From assembly GCA_001730095.1 (NCBI GenBank), contig MDLF01000067.1:1-64000 (forward strand): a DNA stretch of 64,000 nt, written 5' to 3'. How positions within the stretch are numbered: the first letter of the stretch is position 1; each line of letters starts with the position of its first letter. The notes beneath the pieces were generated by a model, which was given only the letters and a program-made list of their open reading frames with translations, was not told the DNA's origin and did no database searches. Position numbers and translations under genes: made by a program. Shown here one piece after another: positions 43,760 to 53,024 of the stretch. Origin of the DNA: Rhodobacteraceae bacterium (ex Bugula neritina AB1) (GTDB lineage Bacteria > Pseudomonadota > Alphaproteobacteria > Rhodobacterales > Rhodobacteraceae).

Positions 43760-45241
43760 ATGAGCAACGAAGATCAGCGCCCGCAATGGAACACGCTGGA
43801 TAAGGATCTGAACAGGATCTCCCAGCTGGAACTGGCCACAAGCTATGCCTCCCGCCCGCTGGTGGCGCCCGGCATCGCGCTGGCCTTCATCGTTTTGGCG
43901 GGCCTCGCGGCCGGCGTTTTCTTCGGCGGCTCAGCGATGAGCATGGTGGTGATCGCCGCGGCCGCCTTTGGCGCCTATATGGCGATCAACATCGGCGCCA
44001 ATGATGTGGCCAACAACATGGGCCCCGCAGTGGGCGCAAATGCGCTGACCATGGGCGGCGCCATTCTGATTGCCGCCATCTGTGAAAGCGCAGGCGCGCT
44101 GCTGGCAGGCGGCGACGTGGTTTCCACCATTTCCAAGGGCATCATCGACCCGGCAGCGGTGTCCAGCAACAGTATCTTCATCTGGGCCATGATGGCAGCG
44201 CTGATTTCCTCGGCGCTGTGGGTGAACCTTGCGACCTGGGTCGGCGCGCCGGTCTCCACCACCCATTCGGTTGTGGGCGGCGTGCTGGGTGCCGGTGTCG
44301 CTGCAGCCGGGACCGCCGCGGTGAACTGGCCCACAATGGGCAAGATCGCCGCCAGCTGGGTGATCTCGCCGGTGCTGGGTGGTGTTATTGCCGCGCTGTT
44401 CCTTGCCTTCATCAAGGCCAAGATCATCTATCAGGATGACAAGATCGCCGCCGCCCGTCGCTGGGTGCCGGTGCTGGTCGCCGTCATGGCCGCCGCCTTT
44501 GGCGCTTATCTGGCTCTCAAAGGCCTGAAAAAGATCATCAAGATCGACCTGCAGACCGCGCTTTTGATCGGCGCTGCCGTCGGTGCGCTGGCCTATGTCA
44601 TCACCGCGCCGCTGATCAAGCGCCAGTCCGAGGGCATGGAGAACCGCAACAAATCGCTGAAGGCGCTGTTCGGCCTGCCGCTGGTGATTTCCGCAGGCTT
44701 GTTGTCCTTTGCCCATGGCGCCAATGACGTCGCCAATGCGGTCGGCCCGCTGGCCGCCATCGTGCATGCCACCGAATTCGGCGATTTTGCTTCCAAGGTG
44801 GCGATCCCGACCTGGGTGATGGTGATCGGTGCCTTCGGCATCTCCTTTGGCCTGTTCCTGTTCGGCCCCAAGCTGATCCGCATGGTTGGCAGCCAGATCA
44901 CCAAGCTGAACCCGATGCGCGCCTATTGTGTGTCGCTGTCCGCAGCGATCACCGTGATCGTGGCCAGCTGGCTGGGCCTGCCGGTCTCCTCCACCCATAT
45001 CGCGGTTGGCGCGGTCTTTGGTGTCGGTTTCTTCCGCGAATGGCACATGGAGCGCCGCCTGAAAAAGACCGCCGCAGGCCGCCCGCCGGAAAAACGCATC
45101 GCGCCGGAAGAACGCCGCCGCCGCAAGCTGGTGCGCCGCAGCCATTTCATGACCATCGTCGCTGCATGGGTGATCACCGTGCCCGCCGCAGCACTGTTGT
45201 CGGCCGTGATCTATCTGCTGCTGAACACTTTCGTCGGCTGA
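43760..45241 (+). CDS. pit: inorganic phosphate transporter, PiT family
   Basis: 493 residues with about ten membrane helices and both PiT signature repeats: GAYMAINIGANDVANNMGPAV (first half) and LLSFAHGANDVANAVGPLAA (second half). It imports metal-phosphate with protons across the inner membrane. A hydrophilic N terminus of about 35 residues and a basic loop near the C terminus (RLKKTAAGRPPEKRIAPEERRRRKLVRR) are additional. It is closed by a strong terminator. No PhoU-like (DUF47) gene, the frequent partner, lies next to it. Confidence 0.93.
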   Translation: MSNEDQRPQWNTLDKDLNRISQLELATSYASRPLVAPGIALAFIVLAGLAAGVFFGGSAMSMVVIAAAAFGAYMAINIGANDVANNMGPAVGANALTMGGAILIAAICESAGALLAGGDVVSTISKGIIDPAAVSSNSIFIWAMMAALISSALWVNLATWVGAPVSTTHSVVGGVLGAGVAAAGTAAVNWPTMGKIAASWVISPVLGGVIAALFLAFIKAKIIYQDDKIAAARRWVPVLVAVMAAAFGAYLALKGLKKIIKIDLQTALLIGAAVGALAYVITAPLIKRQSEGMENRNKSLKALFGLPLVISAGLLSFAHGANDVANAVGPLAAIVHATEFGDFASKVAIPTWVMVIGAFGISFGLFLFGPKLIRMVGSQITKLNPMRAYCVSLSAAITVIVASWLGLPVSSTHIAVGAVFGVGFFREWHMERRLKKTAAGRPPEKRIAPEERRRRKLVRRSHFMTIVAAWVITVPAAALLSAVIYLLLNTFVG

Positions 45242-45264
45242 TCCGCACGGCTTCCGCTGACAGG

Positions 45265-45294
45265 CCCCCGCAGCAACTGGCTGCGGGGGTTTTT
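45265..45294 (+). terminator. intrinsic terminator after pit
   Basis: CCCCCGCAGC and GCTGCGGGGG form a perfect 10-bp stem with a 5-base loop, followed by five T residues. Confidence 0.92.
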
Positions 45295-45313
45295 CTTTGC
45301 CAGACGCTGTTTC

Positions 45314-46033
45314 CTAGAAGCGCTCTACCCAGGGCCGCAGCACCAGCTCATCGCTCCAGGCAGAGCGGTGCTGATGAATCAAATGCATGTATTCCTGTGC
45401 AATCGCATCCGGGTCCAGCATGCTGTCGGGGTTGTCCGCTGCCTCCACCCGCTCCGGACGGGCAGCGTTGCGGATGCCGCCGTCGATATTGACCCAGGCC
45501 ACATGGATGCCCTTCGGGTGCAACTCTCGTGCCATTGCCTGCGCCAGCCCGCGCTGCGCGAATTTTCCCATCGCAAAGGGCGCCGATTGGGCAAAGCCCT
45601 TTACGCCAGCTGAGGCGCCGGTGAACAGGATAGTGCCGCGCCGCCCGTCTGCAGGCTGCTGCGTCAGCATCCGCCGGGCCGCCGCCTGCCCCAGCAAAAA
45701 GGCGCCATAGGCGGTGATATCAACCGCATTGCGCACCGCCACCGGGTCCAGTTCTGCAACAGGCCCGCGCAGCCGTGCGGAAGGATTGTAGCAGGCAACT
45801 CGCAGATCGCCTGGCAGGCCCTCAACCAGCTGGCTGATGCCGTCTGCATCGGTGCCGTCCAGCTGATGCAGCGCGGCGCCGGTTTCGGCGGCCAGCGCGT
45901 CCAGCTTGGCTGTATTGCGTGCGGTGAGATGCAGCGCATAGCCCGCTCCCGCCAGCGCCCGGGCAAAGGAGGCCGACAGCCCGGCGCCTGCCCCTATGAT
46001 CAGAGCCTGCGGTTTTGATGACATGTCTGCCAT
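45314..46033 (-). CDS. short-chain dehydrogenase/reductase with Tyr-to-Phe active site
   Basis: 239 residues of the SDR Rossmann fold: cofactor loop GAGAGLSASFA near residue 14, NPSA at the NNAG position, catalytic Ser in FTGASAGVKG. At the catalytic YxxxK site it reads SAPFAMGKFA, so Lys is kept but Tyr is replaced by Phe. Related SDRs with the same change are known in alphaproteobacteria, so the substitution is probably a family trait rather than damage; classical redox chemistry is doubtful. The start at 46033 has GGAGAGG upstream. The substrate is unknown. Confidence 0.83.
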   Translation of the reverse strand: MADMSSKPQALIIGAGAGLSASFARALAGAGYALHLTARNTAKLDALAAETGAALHQLDGTDADGISQLVEGLPGDLRVACYNPSARLRGPVAELDPVAVRNAVDITAYGAFLLGQAAARRMLTQQPADGRRGTILFTGASAGVKGFAQSAPFAMGKFAQRGLAQAMARELHPKGIHVAWVNIDGGIRNAARPERVEAADNPDSMLDPDAIAQEYMHLIHQHRSAWSDELVLRPWVERF

Positions 46034-46157
46034 TCGCCCTCTCCCATAATTGCCAGATAGATGCTGACGGGAAACCGGACATGGCACAAGAGGCTACCAG
46101 AGCTGGCCCGGCCAGGGTAGGCAAGAGTGAGCAAGGCTAGCTTAGGCCACAAAGTGC

Positions 46158-46676
46158 TTACTTGCCTCGGCTCCTCAAGAAGACTGACTGCAAATCCCCG
46201 GCCTTCTGCGGGGTTTTCAGTATGATTGGCGCAATAGGCTGGCCATCTTTTGAAAGAGCATGCTGCATGAAAACCGGTGTATCTGCAGGAATGAGCGTTT
46301 CGCTGCGGGCCGTCTCCAGAAAGATATGCTTGCTGTTCTGAGGTTGGATTTCCAGCCAGCCCGGATCATCCAGTGTGCCACTGAATACTCCCACAGCCCC
46401 CTCGAAGCGTTCAAAAGTCTGAAACAGCTTGGTGCCGCAGGCCTCACAAAATCCGACTTGTATCTCCATGCCGCTGCCCGCAGAGATATGCGTAAAACGC
46501 TTGGGATCGCCTTTGATCAGCCTAAAGTCTGCAGCAGCAAACGCCGGTTGCACCATATAGGCAGCCCCTGTGGCACGTTGGCAGTAAGTGCAATGGCACA
46601 TGGTCACCCCGGTCGGCTTGCGCGCGGCCTCATACCGGACCGCCTCGCACAGGCAGCCGCCTTCAATTCCTGGCAT
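46158..46676 (-). CDS. GFA-family (glutathione-dependent formaldehyde-activating-like) zinc protein
   Basis: 172 residues with the CENP-V/GFA zinc fold: GGCLCEAVRYEA, CHCTYCQRATG and CEACGTKLF supply the cysteine ligands of two zinc sites. The founding member, Gfa, was proposed to speed S-hydroxymethylglutathione formation, but most relatives have no confirmed substrate. The C-terminal 50 residues are an extension beyond the minimal domain. Monocistronic. Confidence 0.85.
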   Translation of the reverse strand: MPGIEGGCLCEAVRYEAARKPTGVTMCHCTYCQRATGAAYMVQPAFAAADFRLIKGDPKRFTHISAGSGMEIQVGFCEACGTKLFQTFERFEGAVGVFSGTLDDPGWLEIQPQNSKHIFLETARSETLIPADTPVFMQHALSKDGQPIAPIILKTPQKAGDLQSVFLRSRGK

Positions 46677-46772
46677 GGAAACACCCCCTGTCCATGAAAC
46701 CCGTAGCTATAAATGGCAGAGCCCGAGGCCCGGCGCGCCGAGGATAGACCATCGACACGACTGCGGCCCCAT

Positions 46773-47171
46773 TTATCGACCTAAAACAGTCTCCACCTGA
46801 TGGCCGGCTGCGCGCCAGGCGGCCTCTGCCGCATCCAGCTCAGCGTGCCGCACCAGCAGATAGTCGCGGTAGAATGTCGAAATGGCAAAGACCCCCAGCC
46901 CGGCGTCCGAAACCGGCCGCACTGCGGACAGAACCACCCCCGGCGCATCGAAATCATAGAGGTCGGAAACCTGGAACGCCGTCCAGCCGCAGGAGCTTTC
47001 GGTATCTTTCACCACTCGCTCCGCCAGACAGACCACCGAGATTTCATCCTCGGCATGGGTCACACTCACCAGCCCCGGTCCGCCGACCCACGCGGGCACA
47101 GCAGCACCAGGCGCGAGCCGTGACACGGCGTATTCTCCGGTCAGCTCGCGCAGCAGAAGTTTCAGCTTCAT
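46773..47171 (-). CDS. ACT-domain protein downstream of argF
   Basis: 132 residues comprising two ACT-like units (CASTOR-type arrangement): VSRLAPGAAVPAWVGG then VTHAEDEISVVCLAE, and FQVSDLYDFDAPGVVLSAVRPVSDAGLGVFAISTF, the last with the LPF-like ligand loop. Such proteins bind amino acids. It begins 14 bases after the argF stop on the same strand, so it is probably the third gene of an argD-argF unit and might sense an arginine-pathway amino acid; that role is inference. Confidence 0.8.
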   Translation of the reverse strand: MKLKLLLRELTGEYAVSRLAPGAAVPAWVGGPGLVSVTHAEDEISVVCLAERVVKDTESSCGWTAFQVSDLYDFDAPGVVLSAVRPVSDAGLGVFAISTFYRDYLLVRHAELDAAEAAWRAAGHQVETVLGR

Positions 47172-47185
47172 TGCCTCAGCCGGTC

Positions 47186-48112
47186 TCAACCACCCAGACA
47201 CCAGCGCATGACAGCCTTCTGCGCATGCAGGCGGTTTTCGGCTTCGTCAAAGATCACCGATTGCGGGCCGTCCATCACGGCGGAGGTCACCTCTTCCTCG
47301 CGGTGGGCCGGCAGGCAATGCATGAACAGAGCGTCAGGTTTGGCTGCGGCCATCAGGTCATCATTCACCTGATAGGGACGCAGCATATTGTGGCGGCGTT
47401 CCTTGGACGACTGGCTGTCATGCATCGACACCCAGGTGTCGGCCACGATCAGATCAGCGCCCTCTACTGCTTTGAACGCATCCCGTTCAATGGTCACCTT
47501 GGCGCCTGCCTTGCGCGCCAGGCCGATGAATTCCTCCTCAGGATCCAGCTGCGACGGGCCGGCAAATGTGAGATCGAACCCGAATTGGCCGGCTGCATGG
47601 ATAAAGGAGGCGCAGACATTGTTGCCGTCGCCGCACCAGACCACCTTTTTGCCCTTGATCGGGCCGCGGTGTTCCTCGTAGGTCAGCACATCAGCCATGA
47701 TCTGGCAGGGATGTGTGCGATCTGTGAGGCCGTTGATGACCGGCACGTCCGAATATTCGGCCATCTCGGTCAGAACGGTTTCATCAAAGGTGCGGATCAT
47801 GATCATATCGACGTAGCGCGACAGCACGCGGGCGGTGTCTGCGATGGTCTCGCCATGGCCCAGTTGCATGTCTTTTCCGCTCAGCACCATGGTCTGGCCA
47901 CCCATCTGGCGCACGCCGACGTCAAACGACACCCGGGTCCGGGTCGAGGGTTTTTCAAAGATCAATGCAACCATCCGGTCCTTCAGCGGCAGATCATCAT
48001 CCAGTGCCGCCTTGGGGCGGCCAAGGCGGGCCTGCTTTGTGGCTTTGGCCTGATCGATGATGCTGCGCAGCGCAGCGGGGTCGGTTTTGTGGATGTCGAG
48101 AAAATGGTTCAT
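47186..48112 (-). CDS. argF: ornithine carbamoyltransferase
   Basis: 308 residues. It makes citrulline from ornithine and carbamoyl phosphate in arginine biosynthesis. The carbamoyl-phosphate loop [12 protein letters not shown], the THPCQIMAD segment, DTWVSM (ornithine-binding) and the [11 protein letters not shown] catalytic cysteine loop are all intact. The ATG at 48112 fits the family start. It follows argD by about 75 bases containing a palindromic repeat. Confidence 0.96.
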   Translation of the reverse strand: MNHFLDIHKTDPAALRSIIDQAKATKQARLGRPKAALDDDLPLKDRMVALIFEKPSTRTRVSFDVGVRQMGGQTMVLSGKDMQLGHGETIADTARVLSRYVDMIMIRTFDETVLTEMAEYSDVPVINGLTDRTHPCQIMADVLTYEEHRGPIKGKKVVWCGDGNNVCASFIHAAGQFGFDLTFAGPSQLDPEEEFIGLARKAGAKVTIERDAFKAVEGADLIVADTWVSMHDSQSSKERRHNMLRPYQVNDDLMAAAKPDALFMHCLPAHREEEVTSAVMDGPQSVIFDEAENRLHAQKAVMRWCLGG

Positions 48113-48139
48113 GACTGTATCGCTTGTTTCTGGCGAAAG

Positions 48140-48158
48140 CCGGGGGCGCCGCCCCCGG
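48140..48158. repeat. GC palindrome between argD and argF
   Basis: CCGGGGGCGCCGCCCCCGG, followed by ACCCCCGGAGTATTTTGCA. This is a repeat type often seen between genes in this bacterial group; a related form with the same AAATAC(T/C)CC and GGGGC..GCCCC parts lies at 49645-49690. It sits inside the argD-argF transcript and could act in mRNA processing. Confidence 0.6.
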
Positions 48159-48187
48159 ACCCCCGGAGTATTTTGCAAAGGTGAAGA

Positions 48188-49363
48188 TCAGGCGGATTCG
48201 ATCTGAGCCGCCGTTTTGTCCAGCCGATTGACAGCCTCGGCGATGTCCTCGTCCGTCAGGGTCAGCGGCGGCAGCAGGCGGATCACATTGTCCGCCGCCG
48301 GAACGGTGATCAGCGCATTGTCATAGCCGGCGTTCACCACATCGATGTTCGCTGCCTTGCATTTGAGGCCCAGCATCAGACCGGAGCCGCGCACCTCCTC
48401 AAAGATCTCCGGATGATCGGCACTCAGCCCTTCCAGCTTCTGCCGCAAGAGGCCCGCCTTACGGTTCACCTCTGCCAGAAAATCCGGATCAGCCACATGA
48501 TCCATCACCGCGCAGCCCACCGCGCAGCCCAAGGGGTTGCCACCGTAGGTGGAACCATGGGTGCCCGCAGTCATACCGCTGGCGGCCTCCTCCGTGGCCA
48601 GCACCGCGCCCAACGGGAAGCCGCCGCCGATGCCCTTGGCCACCATCATTATATCAGGGGCAACCCCTGCCCATTCATGGGCAAACAGCTTACCGGTCCG
48701 GCCCACGCCGCATTGCACCTCATCCAGGATCAGCAGCAGACCGTTTTCATCACAAATCTGGCGCAGCGCCTTCAGCTCAGCATCCGGCACCACACGGATG
48801 CCACCCTCGCCCTGCACCGGCTCAATCATGATTGCGGCAGTTGTTTCCGAGATGGCATTGGTCACGCCGTCCAGGTCACCAAACGCCAGATGCACAAAGC
48901 CTGGCAGCAAGGGCCCAAAGCCCTTGGTCATCTTCTCGGAGCCTGCAGCGGCGATACCGGCAGACGAGCGGCCGTGAAAGGAGCCGTCGAAAGTGATAAT
49001 CTCAACCCGCTCGGGCTGATCTTTGTCATAGAAATACTTGCGCGCCATTTTCACTGCCAGCTCACAAGCCTCGGTGCCCGAATTGGTGAAGAACACGGTG
49101 TCGGCAAACGTATGTTCCACCAGCTTATCCGCCAACGCCTGTTGCTGAGGTATGTGGTAGAGGTTGGACACATGCCACAGGTTTTGCGCCTGCGCGGTCA
49201 GCGCATCAACCAGGGCCGGATGCGCATGTCCCAGCGCATTGACCGCAATACCGGAGCCCAGATCCAGAAAGCGTCGTCCATCCGCCGCGATCAGCCAGGC
49301 GCCTTCGCCTTTGACGAATTCAAGCGGTGCACGGTTGTAGGTTGGCAGAACGGACGGGATCAT
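48188..49363 (-). CDS. argD: acetylornithine aminotransferase
   Basis: 391 residues of the class III PLP aminotransferases. It converts N-acetylglutamate semialdehyde to N-acetylornithine. Motifs are LGSGIAVNALGHAHP, FTNSGTEACELAVKMARKY, FHGRSSAGIAAAGSEK, ILDEVQCGVGRTGKLFAHE and the Schiff-base lysine in MVAKGIGGGFPLGA, then HGSTYGGNPLGCAVG. An alternative ATG at 49372 has its AAAGG site too close, so 49363 is preferred. It is the first gene of the argD-argF-ACT unit. Confidence 0.95.
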   Translation of the reverse strand: MIPSVLPTYNRAPLEFVKGEGAWLIAADGRRFLDLGSGIAVNALGHAHPALVDALTAQAQNLWHVSNLYHIPQQQALADKLVEHTFADTVFFTNSGTEACELAVKMARKYFYDKDQPERVEIITFDGSFHGRSSAGIAAAGSEKMTKGFGPLLPGFVHLAFGDLDGVTNAISETTAAIMIEPVQGEGGIRVVPDAELKALRQICDENGLLLILDEVQCGVGRTGKLFAHEWAGVAPDIMMVAKGIGGGFPLGAVLATEEAASGMTAGTHGSTYGGNPLGCAVGCAVMDHVADPDFLAEVNRKAGLLRQKLEGLSADHPEIFEEVRGSGLMLGLKCKAANIDVVNAGYDNALITVPAADNVIRLLPPLTLTDEDIAEAVNRLDKTAAQIESA

Positions 49364-49767
49364 CGGGATCATCCTTTTGGAAAGAGCAAGCCAAAGCTGT
49401 GACGCAAGCCTGGCCTGAGGTCAACGGATTTGGAAAGGAATGTGCCACCTTCAGGCACAGCAGATCAAAGGGCCGGTTACGCCTGGCGGCGTCGGCGTCG
49501 CAGAATGGTGATATATGCGCGTTTGATCATGGAGAGGTTCCATAGTGGAGGTTTTGGCAAAAGAAAACCCCTTTTGTACAACCATGCCGCCAATCCGGAT
49601 CCGGCACGGCTTTCTCCTTCCCGACTTGCTTCTTTCTGGTTTGAAATACCCCGGGGTGAATTGGCCGCAGGCCAAGAGGGGCAGCGCCCCAGTTCCTTCA
49701 AACCTGCAACGCCAGACGACGTCTTTCCTCTTGCATCCTGTGGCGGCTTGCTCCACCGCATGGAAGC
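49364..49767. other. divergent promoter region of argD and the EamA gene, no gene
   Basis: About 400 bases with no convincing coding sequence. It holds an AT-richer stretch (49505-49600) likely carrying promoters and the palindromic repeat at 49645-49690. Confidence 0.45.
49645..49690. repeat. palindromic repeat related to the argD-argF unit
   Basis: AAATACCCCGGGGTGAATT, then GGCCGCAGGCC (perfect palindrome) and GGGGCAGCGCCCC. Same layout as the repeat at 48140, in inverted orientation. Confidence 0.5.
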
Positions 49768-50688
49768 ATGCGCATCGCCACTCAGCAGAACCCCGCCCTG
49801 GCCGCCGCCCTGATCCTGGCGGCAACCACTTTCATTGCTGCCACCACCCTGCTGGCCAAGGCATTGGGTACGGATGTGCTGGGCACGCCGCTGCACCCGA
49901 TGCAGATCAGCCATGGGCGGTTCCTGTTTGCCTTCATCGGCATCTCAACCGCCGTGCTGATCCTGCGACCCAGGTTCATCCGTCCGCACTGGGGCTACCA
50001 TATCGGCCGCACCTCCTTTGGCTGGGCGGGTGTCACGCTGATGTTTGCCTCGGTTGCCTATATCCCGCTGGCCGATGCCACTGCGATCACCTTTCTGAAC
50101 CCGGTTTTCGGCATGCTGCTGGCGATCCCGCTGTTGGGCGAACGGGTCGGACCCTGGCGCTGGGGTGCTGCGCTGATTGCGATGATCGGAGCGATGATCC
50201 TGCTGCGCCCCACTCCTGCCAGCTTTCAGCCCGCAGCACTGCTGGCCCTGGGCGCGGCCGCAGTGATGGGGCTGGAGCTGATCTTCATCAAGAAACTGGC
50301 TGGCCGTGAAGGGCCGCTGCAGGTCCTGTGGTTCAACAACCTGCTGGGCGTGATGATCGCCAGCGGCGCGGTGCTTGCGGTCTGGCAGATGCCAACCCTC
50401 GCGCAATGGGGCGCGCTGGCTGCGCTGGGCCTTCTGATGGCCTGTGCCCAGGCCTGTTTCATCAATGGCATGGCGCGGGCCGATGCCTCTTTTGTGGCGC
50501 CGTTCAGCTATGCCACGCTGGTTTTTGCCGCACTCTACGATTTCCTGGGCTTTGGCGTTGTGCCGGATCGCATTTCCATGTTTGGCGCCACGATCATCCT
50601 GGCGGGCGCTGCCATCCTGGCCTGGCGCGAAGGCCGCCAGAAGCCCCAGCCTGCCGCTCCAGCAAGCAGCGACCGACCATCCGCCTGA
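49768..50688 (+). CDS. EamA-family (DMT) transporter
   Basis: 306 residues with ten predicted membrane helices arranged as two EamA repeats; the second begins near 155. Signature-like segments are VAYIPLADATAITFLNPVFGMLLA and DASFVAPFSYATLVFAALYDFLGFG. Relatives export amino acids, their analogues or other metabolites; no substrate is suggested by the context. A Pro/Ala-rich cytoplasmic tail ends the protein. Confidence 0.88.
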   Translation: MRIATQQNPALAAALILAATTFIAATTLLAKALGTDVLGTPLHPMQISHGRFLFAFIGISTAVLILRPRFIRPHWGYHIGRTSFGWAGVTLMFASVAYIPLADATAITFLNPVFGMLLAIPLLGERVGPWRWGAALIAMIGAMILLRPTPASFQPAALLALGAAAVMGLELIFIKKLAGREGPLQVLWFNNLLGVMIASGAVLAVWQMPTLAQWGALAALGLLMACAQACFINGMARADASFVAPFSYATLVFAALYDFLGFGVVPDRISMFGATIILAGAAILAWREGRQKPQPAAPASSDRPSA

Positions 50689-50795
50689 AGAAAGTTTTCC
50701 CGCAACAGGCTCCGGAACGACGCCCGCGTCGAAAACCGGCATTTTCCGGGCATGTTCCGCTCTCATCCTGACGTGCAGGAAAACAGGAGCGGCAG

Positions 50796-52046
50796 ATGCA
50801 CGAACGGCGGATTCCTGATTGGCTGCGCCACGCACCGGTGCCTTCGGTGCGGGATTTCGGAATTCTGGCCGGGCTGGAAGCGATGGTCCGCGGCATCCTG
50901 ATCTCTGTTTTTCCGCTGATCATGTACCGGGCCTTGGGAGACGCCGGGCTGGTTTCGGCCTCTTATCTTGCGGTGGGGGTGCTGTCACTGATCGCCGGGC
51001 TGATGGTGCCCGCGCTGATCCGGCTGGTACCGCGCCGATGGGCCTATAGTCTGGGCACGCTGATGTTCGTGCTGTCAGCAGCCTGCGCGATTGAGGGCAG
51101 CCCGGGTTCAGTGCTGGCCGCCCTGGCGCTCAACACTGTTGCGGCCGTCACCACCTTCATCTGTTTCAATGCCTATGTGCTGGACTACATTGCCCGGGTC
51201 GAACTGGGCCAATGCGAGACTTCACGGATGTTCTACTCAGCCCTTGGCTGGACCGCAGGGCCGATGGCCGGGGTGCTGCTGCTGGAGTGGTGGCAGCCCG
51301 CCCCTTTTCTAATCTCCGCCGCTGCTGCCCTGCTGATGCTGGCGGCCTTTTGGTGGATGCGGATGGGCAACGGCAAGCAGATCACACGCGCCCGCGGCCC
51401 GGCTTCCAACCCACTGAAATACCTGCCGCGTTTCCTGGAGCAGCCGCGGCTGATCACCGGCTGGCTGTTTGCGGTAATCCGGTCGGCGGGCTGGTGGATC
51501 TATGTGGTCTACCTGCCGATCTTTGCCATCGAAAAGGGTCTGGGAGAGGAGCTGGGCGGCATCCTGCTGTCAGCGACCAACGCCTGCCTGTTCGGCGCGC
51601 CGCTGCTGCAGCGCTGGGTGCAGCGGCATTCCATCCGGCTGGCCGTGCGCAGCGGTTTCCTGACGGTCACCCTCTGCTTTGGCGCTGCGGCTGTGTTGCA
51701 GGGCTGGCCTGCGGTGTCGGTTGGCCTGCTGATGGCAGGTTCAGCGGCGTTGATCCTGCTGGACATCTGCGGTGGGCTGCCGTTTCTGATGGCGGTAAAA
51801 CCCTCCGAGCGCACCGAGATGTCGGCGGTCTATTCCAGCTACCGGGACATTTCAGGCATTCTGACGCCGGGAGTGGCCTGGCTGGTGCTGATGGTGTCGC
51901 CGCTGGCCGGTATCTTTGCCGTCGGCTCCGCCGCCATGTGGGGGGCCGCCCTTTTGGCAGGCAAGCTGCACCCGCGGCTGGGCCGCAAGAAACCTGCAGG
52001 TGCCGAAACCGGGGAACCGGAGGCCCGAAAGCTGGCCGCCGAATAG
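50796..52046 (+). CDS. MFS transporter
   Basis: 416 residues with about 12 membrane helices and weak MFS loop motifs (PALIRLVPRRWAYSLG after helix 2). The protein lacks close resemblance to a named efflux subfamily. A CAGGAGCGGC Shine-Dalgarno lies before the ATG. It reads in the same direction as the EamA gene, 107 bases apart, but a functional link is not evident. Confidence 0.85.
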   Translation: MHERRIPDWLRHAPVPSVRDFGILAGLEAMVRGILISVFPLIMYRALGDAGLVSASYLAVGVLSLIAGLMVPALIRLVPRRWAYSLGTLMFVLSAACAIEGSPGSVLAALALNTVAAVTTFICFNAYVLDYIARVELGQCETSRMFYSALGWTAGPMAGVLLLEWWQPAPFLISAAAALLMLAAFWWMRMGNGKQITRARGPASNPLKYLPRFLEQPRLITGWLFAVIRSAGWWIYVVYLPIFAIEKGLGEELGGILLSATNACLFGAPLLQRWVQRHSIRLAVRSGFLTVTLCFGAAAVLQGWPAVSVGLLMAGSAALILLDICGGLPFLMAVKPSERTEMSAVYSSYRDISGILTPGVAWLVLMVSPLAGIFAVGSAAMWGAALLAGKLHPRLGRKKPAGAETGEPEARKLAAE

Positions 52047-52051
52047 CGGCG

Positions 52052-52864
52052 TCAGGGCTTCAGCCGGTAGCCTGTCCGCAGCATGCCCCAGGCCAGCAGA
52101 CAAACCGCAAAAGTGGCGCCGCTGCACACTGCCAGCCCCAGCAAAGGCGGGCTGTCGGAGGTGCCGATCACTCCGAATCGCACACCATCGATCAGATAGA
52201 ACACCGGGTTAACATAGCTGATCGCCTTCAGAACCGGCGGCAGGGCCTCGACCGAATAGAAAGTGCCGGACAGGAAGGCCAGCGGCGTCACGATGAAATT
52301 GGTGATTGCCGCCATCTGGTCGAACTTGTCGGCAAAGATTCCGGCCACGATGCCCACACTGCCCAGAAACGCCGCCCCCAGCACGATGAACACCAGCGCC
52401 GTCAGCGGATGCGCAGGCACGATCTGAAGCACGGCCATCAGCCCCAGTCCGATGGCCAATGCAACCAGCGTGCCCCGGACCACCGCGCCTGCCAGATAGC
52501 CCAGCAGAATCTCCAGCCCCGACAAGGGCGGCATCAGCGTATCAACGATATTGCCTTGCACCTTGGAAATCACGATGGATGACGACGTGTTGGCAAAGGC
52601 ATTCTGGATCACCGTCATCATCATGATGCCCGGCGCCAGAAAAGTCAGGAACGGCACCCCCATCACATCGCCGCGCTTGGGGCCGATGGCGATATTGAAG
52701 ATCATCAGGAACAGCCCCGCAGTGACCAGCGGCGCCAGCAGGGTCTGGGTCCAGACCGCCAGGAACCGCTTCACCTCGCGCCAGGCCAGCGCCCTGAGCC
52801 CCAGCCAGTTCACCCGCCCAAACCGGCGCGCACCCAATTCCACCTGATAGCCTTGATCCGCCAT
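52052..52864 (-). CDS. ABC-2 type transporter permease
   Basis: 270 residues with six membrane helices; the ABC2_membrane signature is in PFLTFLAPGIMMMTVIQNAFANTSSSI and FIVTPLAFLSGTFYSVEALPPVLKAISYVNPVFYLIDGVRF. Such permeases pair with a separate ATPase to export drugs, polysaccharide or lipid-linked cargo (NodJ/Yad-like). No ATPase gene is adjacent, so its partner is encoded elsewhere. The ATG at 52864 has a GGGGG site. It is convergent with the MFS gene, stops 5 bases apart. Confidence 0.88.
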   Translation of the reverse strand: MADQGYQVELGARRFGRVNWLGLRALAWREVKRFLAVWTQTLLAPLVTAGLFLMIFNIAIGPKRGDVMGVPFLTFLAPGIMMMTVIQNAFANTSSSIVISKVQGNIVDTLMPPLSGLEILLGYLAGAVVRGTLVALAIGLGLMAVLQIVPAHPLTALVFIVLGAAFLGSVGIVAGIFADKFDQMAAITNFIVTPLAFLSGTFYSVEALPPVLKAISYVNPVFYLIDGVRFGVIGTSDSPPLLGLAVCSGATFAVCLLAWGMLRTGYRLKP

Positions 52865-52986
52865 GCTGCCCCCTGTACTTTCGTTGCCCGACTGCATAAC
52901 GGCTGGGCCAATAGGCGCAAGATGCCTTGTAACTCCGCCCGCAGTGATTAGAATAGGCGATTACACGGAATTTGATGGCGGCCGCA

Positions 52987-52991
52987 GAATC
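52987..52991. promoter_or_regulatory. GANTC (CcrM) site in the gcrA promoter
   Basis: GAATC, a candidate CcrM methylation site, 33 bases before the gcrA start. GcrA acts with sigma-70 at methylated GANTC promoters in Caulobacter, so the site could allow feedback. A single GANTC can occur by chance. Confidence 0.4.
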
Positions 52992-53024
52992 CCTGGGGCC
53001 GCTATTAGCTTGGAAAGGCAACAG

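Noticed and set aside
43931-45145. 404-residue minus-strand open frame opposite pit
   Set aside because: Shadow of a membrane-protein gene; no start signal or domain.
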